In this document: positions 53,711-64,000 of the stretch, piece after piece
Position numbering within the stretch: the stretch's first letter is position 1
Layout: every line of letters begins with the position of its first letter
NCBI GenBank assembly: GCA_008704415.1
Contig: VXIS01000010.1
Location: 124,001-188,000 of the forward strand
From: Sphaerosporella brunnea
Lineage: Eukaryota > Ascomycota > Pezizomycetes > Pezizales > Pyronemataceae
Reading direction: 5' to 3'
Length of the DNA stretch: 64,000 nt
The notes under the pieces: generated by a model
Database searches by the model: none
What the model was told of the DNA's origin: nothing
What the model saw: only the letters and a program-made list of their open reading frames with translations
Translations under genes and position numbers: made by a program

Positions 53711-56057
53711 CCCGCAACGCAGCTCAAACAGGCAGAATACGGTTGCCCTGGCCTGTGAGAACGCGAAGCAAGGTACGACGAGGCACGAGTGTTGTCGTCA
53801 GTTCTAGCGGGTTGGTGCGCCCATCGGTTCTTATTGCATGTGGACCCAAATACGGAAGAAGATGTGGTCAGTCCTTTCCGCTGCAATCCTGACAAAGCAC
53901 GATTCAACGCCGTGATTGCGCGCCTGCGGGAGCTGTGTTCAAGCGATTTCGTTGGTGTTCAGGACCGGCTTAATCATCAACACCTTTAGTCGCAGGCATC
54001 CGTATTCCATCATCAGCGGTGAAATTCTGGCTATCGCATCGCTCGACAGCTGTGAGTAAGGGCGGCTACACGGGCTACCACAGAGCTGCGAAAGGCTGCT
54101 GTTTATAGCTTGCTGGAGAGTCAGTAGGCGACGCGTCTGATATTTCTGGCGAGCAACTAAGCAGATAACCTCACGCGATTAAGTACAACGGGCCGGCTGC
54201 CCTGTGCGGCACGACGAACTCCGTTGAAGCGGAGAACATTTGTCAGCTAGTCTTGTCAAAACCTCACTGTCCTCGATTGTCTTGGATGTTCCGATATGTG
54301 CACTTTGAAGGTGCTGTGTCCTGTTGATTTAGACGCGCACGGGATGCGAAGTATTGTGGAATCACGTTGACGCATGGTGAAAACACCCCGCGCGTAGCGC
54401 AGCCGGGACGCGGCGGAGCAATTCCTTTGGGTGGAGCGGCACTGTGAGCTAACTAAGCTGCCGACACACCGAATCACCATAGCGGCCGCAAATTCCCGCC
54501 ACCACCTCCGGCCGCCAGCAACCTTACCGGGCTCTCTCCAGGGAAGGATCCGAGGCGATGCCGCTGGGGTACTCTGCGGGCTATCGGTCATGGGGGAATG
54601 TAGCCAAATCAAGGACCTCGTCGTCGGCATGCTGACCTCTCGCGATGGCCAAGATCGGAATTGCATCAGGATGATTGGTGTGTATGCATGCCTCTCTGCA
54701 GCCCCACGCGGGGGGTGTAATAAGCATTCTCGTTCAGCGCCCGATCTTGACTCCAACTCCGAAATCCCCATACCGTGAACGCACACCACCGGCACGGTAG
54801 CGAGAGTTCAAACCTCGCCTTCGTGGGGTCGGTACTCGCACTGGTGTCTGCACTGGTACCGTGAGAACGCCTGCATGGGCTCCCTGATACTGTGCGTATT
54901 TTGTCATTCCGTGGCCGTCGACCTCCTACGTCCTAACGAATACTCAGGGTCATCCCATGTGCCCAGAATCCCCCACGTCGGAAATGTCGCTGCGTGGTTT
55001 GAGACTTCTGTCGTCGCTTATTTCCGGTGGCGGCATCGCGCACCGAGTTTTCCTATTGCCTGAGCACCGGATAGAATGCCGTATGCCATGCAGGCATCCG
55101 CGTGTGTCTGCGATACCGTGGGACTAGTCACTGTGGATATTGAGAGAAGTGAGCCGCAGCGGTGGCGTAACACGGTGGCTCAACACCGAAAACTCGAAAG
55201 TTTACCATACCGGAGGCTGAGTGATTATCTGTGATTGGGCGGCGCATTCGTGGAGCAGCTTGAGCGACGATACTGCGGAGCGACTACGCTGCTAGCTAGA
55301 CGTGTAGATGTGGAATGGAATCGCATTGTATTCATGCGCCTGAATGTTCACTTGTAATTCTATATCATATGTAATGCTATATAATATTATCAGAATATCA
55401 CACTTGCCCTGAGGGCGGCTGACACCCGTGGTTCCTCTGTCCCCATGTGTGGCCTGGTGCTGCCGCACCCCTCGTTAGCCGGGAAATGGCCCAGCTTTGG
55501 CTATTGGGCCTCAGGGGTCTGTCTTTGTCCATAACCCGGGGCGCAACCGTCCCCGCGGATGGTCGGCTCCTGCTGGTGGCACAAGGAGACAGGGGTCGAG
55601 AGACCTGCCCTTTGGCTGCCATGTGAGAATTTGACCGCCTCCAGCATAACCACAGCATCCATCATGGATTGAAGTACCACCCTGCACAATGCTAGGCAGC
55701 CGCCATTGGACGAGCCCATCGCGACCAGTATGTGACCGTAATAGGCCCTGGAGCCCTGCAGCATCCCCGGAAGCGGGCGAGCCGGTAATCTAGAATCGTG
55801 CCATTCTGCAGTTCATGTTATGAACGATTTCATCCGCAGAGTCCTTGAAGACAATCATTCCACAAGAGGAGGCGTACGACCCTGCCGGACCATAAACTGT
55901 AGTTCCGTTTCTTACCGCAGCTGTGGCAATAGCGGACCTTTTGGGTTTTTGACGGTGAGGGCGGTCGTTGAACACGGTATGTGACGCTGTCGCTCTCTGT
56001 TCGGGCGTTGGATAGTTTCTGACTAGTCGGTACGACTAAAGTAACTTACCGGATCCC
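53711..56057. other. no gene recognised
   Basis: A 115-codon plus frame (54431-54778) and a 179-codon minus frame (54256-54795) overlap; neither has a motif. Confidence 0.3.
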
Positions 56058-56300
56058 ATGGGATGGGTGACTGGCGGCACCGAAGCAGCGGCGAAGATAT
56101 TTCGGCGCTGGCTGAGAAAGGGAATTTACGAGCCGATGGTGCCACATATCCAGGAAATCTCAACGCTGGGTGTTCAAGAGAACATCAACGCCTTGATTGC
56201 TGCATATCAATCGATTCCTCACATGGCGAGGATCACTACACCACCAAACACAGGATCTATTCGATTATATGGATTTTCCGGGAATCGAGAAATGGTGTGA
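56058..56300 (+). CDS. small hypothetical ORF
   Basis: 80 codons from ATG 56058: helical, with AAAKIFRRWLRKGIYEPMVP and VQENINALIAAYQS. An overlapping +2 frame is longer but less protein-like. No family recognised. Confidence 0.25.
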   Translation: MGWVTGGTEAAAKIFRRWLRKGIYEPMVPHIQEISTLGVQENINALIAAYQSIPHMARITTPPNTGSIRLYGFSGNREMV

Positions 56301-58738
56301 AGATAAACGGTACATCCAGCTGCGTGGTCTCACGTAGCTCCGGGGCATTGAAAGGCGCCATATTTTTCTCTGAACGCCGGTGATCTTGATATATAGCTGC
56401 ACTGCTGCGTGGACTTCTAATTGCACTCACATATACCGTTAACCACCTGGTGATGCTTCCATTCCCATCGGAACCTCGGGAAGCACGATTACTGCAACGA
56501 CCGCCGCAAGCGGCACCTTGCGACAGATAAAAGAGTGTTTACTAGGCAATAGTGGACGCCTTCCCCTAGCTATCTCGTGGAGCGATGCTTGTTGTAACAA
56601 ACAACATTCTATTTGTGCGATATACATTCAAGAATCGAACAGGGTGTGGGCACCCACTGACGACAGCAACGGTCGACACTTGCAATTCAGCGGGCAGGTG
56701 ACTGTTCGATCCGGCCCCGGCAAGCCATCCAGTGTTGGTGAATAGGCTTCACCGTCTTTCTTTTCTTGTCCGTGTCAGGTTGCACTGTCATTGGATACTT
56801 GATATGCCAATCGTTTCGGTCCGGAAACATCGGATCGCTTGGCTGTTGGCTTTCGGTGCTGATCACGATGGCGCGTGAGGTCAGATTAAAATGGTGTGCG
56901 TATCCATGTCCGAACTAGGGGTTGGTTCTCTGTAGGGAGTTTTGCTGCAGCGCCCAGTTCCCAGGTGACTCCTGCTTATGATGGGTCATTGCATTTCAAG
57001 AGGTGCTGTTTTCATCCCGAACAATGGCGAGAAGCTGTGTTGACTCCCCGACCATGAAGCTTCAGGGTGGAATGTGGGCGTCTATATTTGGTAGTGTACG
57101 TGTTCCGCCTCGCACAGTGTTTCAGCCGGCATCTGCAGGGCAGATAGTAACTAGAGCCAAGTACCATCTACAGCGCACAAGAGGCATAATCATCTCTTGA
57201 AGGGTAAGGGGGCAGCGCTCATCTTTCCCGCTAGATCTCTGGAAAGCTTTGGGAAACGGGAATGCAACCTCATCTGTCTGTTTCTGCATCCTTCTAGCCA
57301 GCGTGTCACAACACGCACGAGATTGATACCCGAAGAGGCTGGTGGTGATGCCACGCACACCAACCTTCGCCATCAGCCGGCAACACATCATATATACAAA
57401 GCTGAGATAAGGATTTGTGTCATCACCAACATCGCGGTGGAACTACCAGCACTCCTGGGTGGTCCGTGTGCAGGCATTTGGAGCAGGTTGCGGTCGAGAA
57501 AGCAATCGACACCGGCGACGCTGCCAGATGGGAAGATACTCGGGATATGCCGAAAGTCAGAGCGGAGGATTGTCGGGGAGGCTGTCGGTATCGTGCCTTG
57601 TCCTTGTTGAACCATGCTACCTGATGGTTTCTACTAGTGGGACGAGTTTATCTGGTGTAGTGGTAAGCCTGACGTTTATATAGAGAACAGACACACACCG
57701 AACAGCAATGGGCTTTGTAATCCAACAGACTGAATCGACACCCCCGCAACCGTGTCCTCGTATCTGGTGCCCGCAGATCCCTTTACCCATGCCCCGATGA
57801 AAGTGTGCACCAACCGACGCACATTTTTCCAGGATCTATCATGTGTCACCTCCGTTTCTGTCACTTCTCACCACCACACATTTCCATTCAACACGGTTTT
57901 CGGGACCAACTGCAACAGCTGTATATTGAAGTTGCTAACAACGACATGCCCACTTGAACTTGAGACGCGCTAGAGGAGTACTCTTCCCACGGACAGAAAA
58001 TCCCCACCATTCCGGATAATGACACCTCAACAGTCCTGAGAGGCCTAGAAACTCTCCGCAGGATGGCCTCAACATGGCAGGGAGACCTTCGGGTGTCCAA
58101 CTTCCGGAGCTACCGACTGCGTCTAGGAGCTTGCCTAACGTAGTACAACCCGACAAGCCCAAAGGTTGACAATTCACCGACCGTTATTAATGGCATTTTT
58201 TTCGACCACAACTCCGCGGCCTTTGGTGTTCCAGGTTAGCAAAGGGTCGTTCTCAGATCTTTCGCCAGGTGCTGACCTCGTACGTAGCCGAACGGCGACT
58301 CATATGACCAGAGACGATCGACTGCCACCGATAGCTGGGAGCGCAGAACGCGGCGTGAGATATAACTGCTACTTATGAGTTTCCAAAGGGATAGGCATTT
58401 CGCTTGACCCTGATTAGCCGCTTTGTTTCGGGAAGCTACGGGCTGGATCAGGATTAGTGTCTTGCACTCCTGTGGGCACAGGGTCTGGGATGTTGGATTG
58501 GGTCCTGTCCTCAGTGGGGGGTGGATTCAGCCGGGCTCCGCCCAGTGAATCGGCTCTAATGGCAGACTTTTGACGGATGAGCATCCTGATAGATTCCCAG
58601 AGGGCTGTGTGATCTTTTTTTTTTCTTTGATGTCCTGCGTGTGAATGGTGACAGCCACTTATCTACGGCTCAAAATATTTCCCAGTGGTCTCTCTGCATT
58701 GATATATCAAGCGTTGAGGTTGCCACAAAGCTTTCCGG
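56301..58738. other. no gene recognised
   Basis: A 137-codon plus frame at 57197-57610 lacks motifs; nothing else stands out. Confidence 0.3.
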
Positions 58739-59196
58739 CAGGGCTGCCAATGGATGGGCTGGCCCGTGGAGCAAACGGGGGCTTTCAATGTGGGTCAGGC
58801 GGGGGCGTGCACGTGGCGCCTCGGACAGGTTCCGGGCAACGCTCTCCAGGTCTGGATGTCTGATAGGTGCCTGGGGGTGCCGGCTATTCGGCGATTTCCT
58901 TGGTGCCGATAATGGGGCAACCTCAGAGCACACCAAGTGTTCAAAAACCCGGCATTTGAGGATGGATATCAAAGCGGTGCTTGTTGGGGAGAGCAATTGT
59001 AGATTGTTCGGGCCAATGCTGACCTCTCCTTGCGGTGCTTGTGTGATTTAAACCTGGTAGATAGTTCACGTGCCTGGTGGGCCCGCTGGCACATACATGT
59101 CGCGCTCCAAACGGGCCTCGGTTGGAAAAGCCCGTTTGATTCAAATGGGTTCAGACCGAGCCGAAAGCCGGGCTGACCGGTCGATTGGGAGCCCTG
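58739..59196 (-). mobile_element. hAT-type MITE family A, inverted copy with TSD
   Basis: 458 bp. Left end CAGGGCTGCCAATGG; the right end read inward is CAGGGCTCCCAATCG. Flanks CTTTCCGG (58731-58738) and CTGTCCGG (59197-59204) match 7 of 8. The right part, read on the minus strand, contains GGTCTGAACCC and GGCCCGTTTGG as in the copies at 17.0 and 45.0 kb. Confidence 0.75.
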
Positions 59197-59204
59197 CTGT
59201 CCGG

Positions 59205-62200
59205 TGACTATGATACTGCTTCAAATTGCCAGCACCCTGAACACGAACCGCAGCGAACGCCCGGGCAAACAGAATGACATGGTGGGTCGACCTGACTCAG
59301 GTGAGAATGTAATTCAACGCATCCTCGGTATGATTTTTGAATCGTAATTCATGAAGCCTGCACTTTCGCCGCTTCAAATGAGGTATGTCTAATGATGCCT
59401 GTGATGGTGTTCCCAGGCAACGTTGTTGGCAGTTCAAGGGCCTCCAGCGGACTGTTCAAGTAAAAGAATCACAGTCCGACACCTTGGATGCGGAGGATGC
59501 CCGCAGGCTTCAATTGCCGGTCTTTCTGGAAGCAGTTGAGGGCTGCAGGCCGTTTCAAGAGTTGAACCAGGCTGCACGGAAAGAGTCACTGTGATGGCAA
59601 TAGTGAACAGCCATTGTGGGACTCATTCTGGGTTGGTAGTGACAGTATGTTGTCTTGAAGCCCGCAACTGCTGCCAGGTTTCGCTTGAGAAACAGCGCCC
59701 AACTAACGTCGACAAAGATGCAAGGGGAAGAGGTACGAACGCCGCGCTGTGGCCGGTGACGTACCAATCGCAACGCTCGTTGCAATATCCCTTGCCGTTG
59801 TCGCCAAATCTATGCTGTGAGCTTCCAACGCTGTGGTGCAACGTCGCTCGCCGCCAGAAATTATATCGATGATGGCACAACTGGGAGTTTGGTTCGTCTG
59901 CCAGCATGCCTGAGCGGAACTCAAACAATCGACGCCGGCGCCCAGTATTGAGAGCACCTTACGGTTACTTTCAAACTTACTAGTTGCGCGACGGCATGTT
60001 ACGGTCGGCGGTTAACGGCTGCGCCCACAACATGGACACCGAACGTGAAGTAGTTTGCGTGCCGCGTGGCGATCTCACGTCGAGGGCTTTGTGTACACTT
60101 CATGCGCCGCTCGCTAGTGTGATTTCAGTCGCCGGCTGAATCGCGAAGGCTGATGCGTGGGTTTGTTATTCGGAAAGTGATGGTAACGTACTGCTTTGCT
60201 TCTTGTTTCACTGTAATCGTGTCAATTGTCAGTGCGCGCTTTCCTCGACCTACCCAAACATCCACGTTTGGCTCACCACCTTCCGGATGGATATTCCTCG
60301 CCATTTGTTTCCTATCCTCTTCTGATTTTAGTTGCACTGGTGAGATTCATTCTATTTTTTTTTTCGACTAAGCACTCCGAAGTCACTGCCGATGCGTCCG
60401 TTGCGTTCATGTCTTCACATATCGGCTCCATATTGCGTGGTCATATCTCCTTGCAGCCATCGCGCGACGTGGTTTCGTTCGACTTTGAGACCGAAACACG
60501 CGGCATGGACCAGCTCCGATGTGGAAGCGCCATCGTAGAACAACCCGAAAGTGACACAGCGTCCCTGATGGAGCCGACTCCGCAATTGGCAGGCTTCCAG
60601 TGCACACACGAAAACCCAGGTCGGGTTGCGCGTGAGCGATGGGAGTGCGCAGTGGTGGTTGCAACGCCGCAGTGGTGAATGGGACACCTTCGCGATGAAA
60701 TTGACGCGTTGACTGTGGTTCAGATGTAACGCCTTGTTTTGGAAAGGCTTCGAACAATGTCGGTTGGAGACTGTACGAAGCCTGAGGTAGCTCGTTCATT
60801 TGAAAAGCAGATCAGCAGTGGGTAATGCGCGTTCTGGCTGCACAATCTCAAAAATCTTGATGGGATGTCTCTAGATTGAACATCTGTCCATGGCAGTAGA
60901 GGTTCGTCACCGCAGTGCTTATCATTTCCGCCCTTGCCCTGTAGCACATGCTAGCTTTACGCCTTTGAACTCAGCTCCGCCTGATTGCGAGTGGGTGAAG
61001 TGGCCAGCCGTGTGAGGAGGAAAGAAACATTAGCTGCCAGGATAGACGCATGGGGCGTTTAGCGATATTAGGGCCTTAAAGCCAGATATACCGAAGCACC
61101 GGGACGCCTTGATGATTGTAGGCGCCGAGGAAAACACGGATACGGGATGCTCATCGAACGCGGGGCCTTACATCACTCGCAAGCCTGATGACAACCTGCC
61201 GCCGTCCCAGAAAGGCCAACATACGTAACCTTTTCCCCGTATAATGTGCCGACGAGACAGCATGGCCGTCCTCTACGCGTTCGTGTCCTACCTACTCAAG
61301 GTGGGATGCGGTGTCTATGCCGTCGTTCACTGAGCGATGGCCTGAGTGTGCGCGTCGACATCTGCAAGATGGCCCCAGATTCTGATCTGATGGGCTGGAA
61401 CCGGGATGGCCGGGGCGGTTGTTCGATCCTGGCACCCAGGAGGCCGACTGCGGGATGTTGAACTTGCGACTCAGGTCACGACTGCTCCTGATCTCGCGCT
61501 TCCCGCGCGAATACAGACCCCAGGAAGGTATGATTTTCAAACCATTCAACAGCGGCAGCGTGGGATTCGCGCCTGTGGGGATATCACAATTTACGGTCAG
61601 ATTCGCGCGCAGACCCGGAATCCCCGCCGGTGGATAGGAACTCCGGCAGTCCGCTAGTCTGGCTGGGGAAATTGTGGCCTTGGCGATCGCGACAGGTGAA
61701 GATGATCACGATAACAGCATCCAGCGGCGCACTGAGAACCGGCATCACACCACCTACCGCGATGAACGGTACAGCTGGTGGGCAGCCGAAGGAGGTGTGC
61801 CGCCATAGGTTCCCGACGAGCCGAGAAGTCCCTACGCGGCACAGGGACGACCAGCTTTTTCTTTCCGGTGCTGCCGTATCACGCGCCTGTCCTCTGGGCA
61901 TGCCGGGTGGTGCCTTTACGCATTCCCGATTGACTAGATTCCTGAGGCGCCAGAGATTCCCGTCGAGTTTCTCCTTCAGATACCGTGCTGTGACCGCGTC
62001 ACAGGTCCGCACCTGATACCACCGAGACGCGAGTATCATTCCCACTTTGTTGAGGGGTGGCTGGAAGCCAGTCTTCTTCCATGAAGCATACGATGCGCAA
62101 AGGCCTGTGCTCTGACGGATCGACTGTTTGCTGCGGTCGCTACGCGCTGCAGGCGATGCTCTCAGCGTTACGCTTCGCGGCGGCGGGCTGGATACCAAGG

Positions 62201-62540
62201 CTGGAGGAAAAGGGCTCGGCGGCGGGAGATGTGACCATCGAGGAAAGGGCCTTGGGGACCGCCTCTAAGTCCTGAAGGCAAGCATTAGGTACATGAGGAG
62301 CAAACATAGATATGACGAAAGCGGATCTCACAACTGGCGGGTCTTGGGCGGTCTTTTATTCTCCAGAAGACATGAATTTCCCACCGTGCCTGCACGCTCG
62401 CTTTCCATAGTGGGGAACTGTATTCAGACTTATGAACAGCAGTCATGCACAACGTTATGACTTAGGCCACGCATTTTGGTCAGAAGTCAGAGTACAAAGT
62501 CAAGCGTTGCTAACCAGTCAGGGGTCATGGGCAACACTAT
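59205..62540. other. no gene recognised
   Basis: Candidate frames at 60409-60678 (+, 89 codons) and 61584-62198 (-, 204 codons, with a helical part TARYLKEKLDGNLWRLRNLV) have protein-like pieces but no domain or consistent start. Confidence 0.3.
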
Positions 62541-64000
62541 CCCCCGCAAGGTTGAAAGTACTGGATAATGCCACAGCAGCTAAGATTGTCTGACAAATAA
62601 ACTAAGTCAAATTCGGCAAGCGAGTGATATCAAAAGCATGCAGAGCATGTACTGTCGACAGCTACAAAAGTATTCCCTAAAAACATCCAACACAAAACAA
62701 AAGTTTGTAGTAACGGCAACACCAACTTGTTCGCTTAGCCCGTCCATGTTCGTTTGTCTGCCGTTTATTAAAACGGCAGCGCACGCATTCCTCAGCCTTC
62801 GTCGCTTTGATTTTTTCGTGTACCCCACGGTTATGAGGATTTGTGCAGGTTGGAACAGTAGTAATACCACACTGTCGACTAAACCAGAGATGCGTTTGCG
62901 TGCGCTTATGACATTCGGAGTCATATTTTGTCGCGTTTGGCTGCCGCATTGGGCGACCGAAATCTGCTTGTACGTCCGCCTCTTCGGCCAACTCTTGAGC
63001 TAACTGCAAGCGAAATTTCTTATGTGACAACAGGCGCTTTACTCTTCCAGGAGCATAAAATGTACGATGATGTTTTGAAAACAAGAGATACTCATTAACA
63101 ATCGCGATATCAAATAAAACAAATAGCAATGACGGCCAATTGCGCCGCGTGATTGGCTGAGTGAAATAATTCGCACGGTATTGGTCGGCAAGATCAACAC
63201 CGCCCTTACCATGATTATAATCATTAATTGTCATCGGGATTGGAACAACCATACGCTGCAAATCACCAAAGCTTTCACGAATGGAACGTCCACGTGTGCC
63301 GGTAGGGCGAGGCTTTTTCCTTTCCCGCTCAATACGGTCCACCAAGCGATGAATTGTTGAGAGCATACATACGCACTTTTGGTCTTCCCATTGAAGTGCA
63401 AGGACCTGATTGTTGGGTGTGTAGCCGCCGGTCACAGTGTTCCACGGCAACCGGTCCCCATCCACTTGATATTCTTGTGGAAACGTACATGTTGTCCCAC
63501 AGGCTCCTATTCCTAACTCGTGTAGTATTGAAAGTCGCGGGATTGTTGTAAATAGGTTATCCATATAAATTCAAAACTTGTACGTCTCATAAGGTAAGGA
63601 TTTAGCGAGTTGATAGACAACAGACTGTGTAGGTGCTAGATTGCATTGAGCCCGCAGTGGTATTTCTGTAATTCCAGGTCTTGGAGAGGAAAAGCGCCAA
63701 TCCGAAGTGTAGCCAGTATGCGAGTAGAGAGCGAAAACTTTGTATCCCTGGCTGATAGGCATTTTCGGCATTTTCGTGGTGTCCGCTGAGCGACCAAATG
63801 ATCGCACCATCATTTCGTCCACAGCCATGACGGTCGGTATGTCATACACTTCTTTAACCCGACGTCGGAGGTTGGAGTTGCGTGGTTCAACCTTTTGAAA
63901 CCACCGCTCCACCGGTAGTTTATCCTCTTGTGGCTCGAAAACATGAAGATATCGCTTTATTTGCATGTATCGAACTAGAGAAAGCCCGTGTTTGAGTACA
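62541..64000 (-). mobile_element. piggyBac element, cut by the window edge
   Basis: The putative terminal repeat CCCCCGCAAGG at 62541 is preceded by ACTAT, the same flank seen at the small piggyBac at 27.5 kb. Between the terminus and the gene lies CGAGTGATATCAAAAGCATG, shared with that element. The other end is outside the window. Confidence 0.6.
62677..64000 (-). pseudogene. piggyBac transposase (DDE_Tnp_1_7 type), 5' end outside window
   Basis: The frame is open from the window edge (SLVRYMQIKRYLHVF) to the TAA at 62677-62679, except for a TGA at 63573-63571, one C-to-T change from CGA (YKF-stop-IYMDNLF). The catalytic Asp positions are recognisable: VDEMMVRSFGR, YMDNLFTT and GGVDLADQ (two Asp). 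Further family segments are SQGYKVFALYSHTGYTSDWR, WEDQKCVCMLSTIH and DYNHGKGG. The C-terminal cysteine-rich domain is CVRCRFN...SWCCRYYKLLFCVGCF. With a single nonsense codon in the visible 1.3 kb, this is one of the best preserved transposases in the window. Confidence 0.85.

Noticed and set aside
54790..54840. tRNA-like T-arm around GTTCAAACC
   Set aside because: The loop would be nine bases and no acceptor, D or anticodon arm can be built around it.

Overview
The window looks like accessory, repeat-dominated DNA from a filamentous fungus. The evidence is a chromodomain Ty3/gypsy element with Tf1-like self-priming, a Tad1/I-like LINE with a zinc-knuckle ORF1 and an ORF2 carrying RT and RNase H, a Fot1/pogo-type transposase remnant, hAT elements with a GT-type intron in the transposase remnant, piggyBac elements, and no bacterial-style operons or ribosome binding sites. 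I cannot assign a genus. Base composition is near 50 % GC, so this is not the extreme AT-rich decay of heavy RIP. Still, most in-frame stops look like single C-to-T changes of CGA, CAG or CAA codons.

Layout. 1-25.7 kb: sparse decayed coding fragments, a degraded gypsy LTR/gag (6.8-7.6 kb), three hAT pieces with CTCGAGC-rich ends (3.7-4.6, 5.1-5.2, 15.4 kb), hAT-type MITEs (9.2, 13.9 and 17.0 kb), a 22-bp minisatellite (14.9 kb) and a G-rich tract (25.0-25.3 kb). One unknown open reading frame (2.4-3.7 kb) is cut five codons before its stop by a hAT element with an 8-bp target duplication.

25.7-44.8 kb: a five-level nest. A hAT element contains a gag-only copia element (TSD GACTC). That contains a short piggyBac element (35-bp imperfect inverted ends), which contains a LINE (11-bp or longer TSD), which contains gypsy A plus an inverted, truncated gypsy B.

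44.8-64 kb: a hAT MITE with a perfect TSD (45.0 kb), a decayed gene fragment, a second gag-only copia element (47.4-50.6 kb, TSD AGAAC), a Fot1/pogo remnant (51.1-52.0 kb), a 5'-truncated LINE tail (52.2-52.5 kb), another MITE (58.7-59.2 kb), and a piggyBac transposase gene running off the right edge on the minus strand.

Functional picture. No housekeeping gene is recognisable. The informative content is retroelement biology: (i) gypsy A/B carry a -1 frameshift signal (GGGAAAC plus a possible pseudoknot) and a 9-bp self-primer complement; (ii) the copia elements have a primer site matching the anticodon arm of initiator tRNA-Met, an array of repeated small hairpins in the leader, a Gag and an extra heptad-repeat region, but no protease, integrase or RT; (iii) a 1.1-kb piggyBac element keeps one intact 163-aa ORF ending in a piggyBac-like cysteine domain without the catalytic domain.
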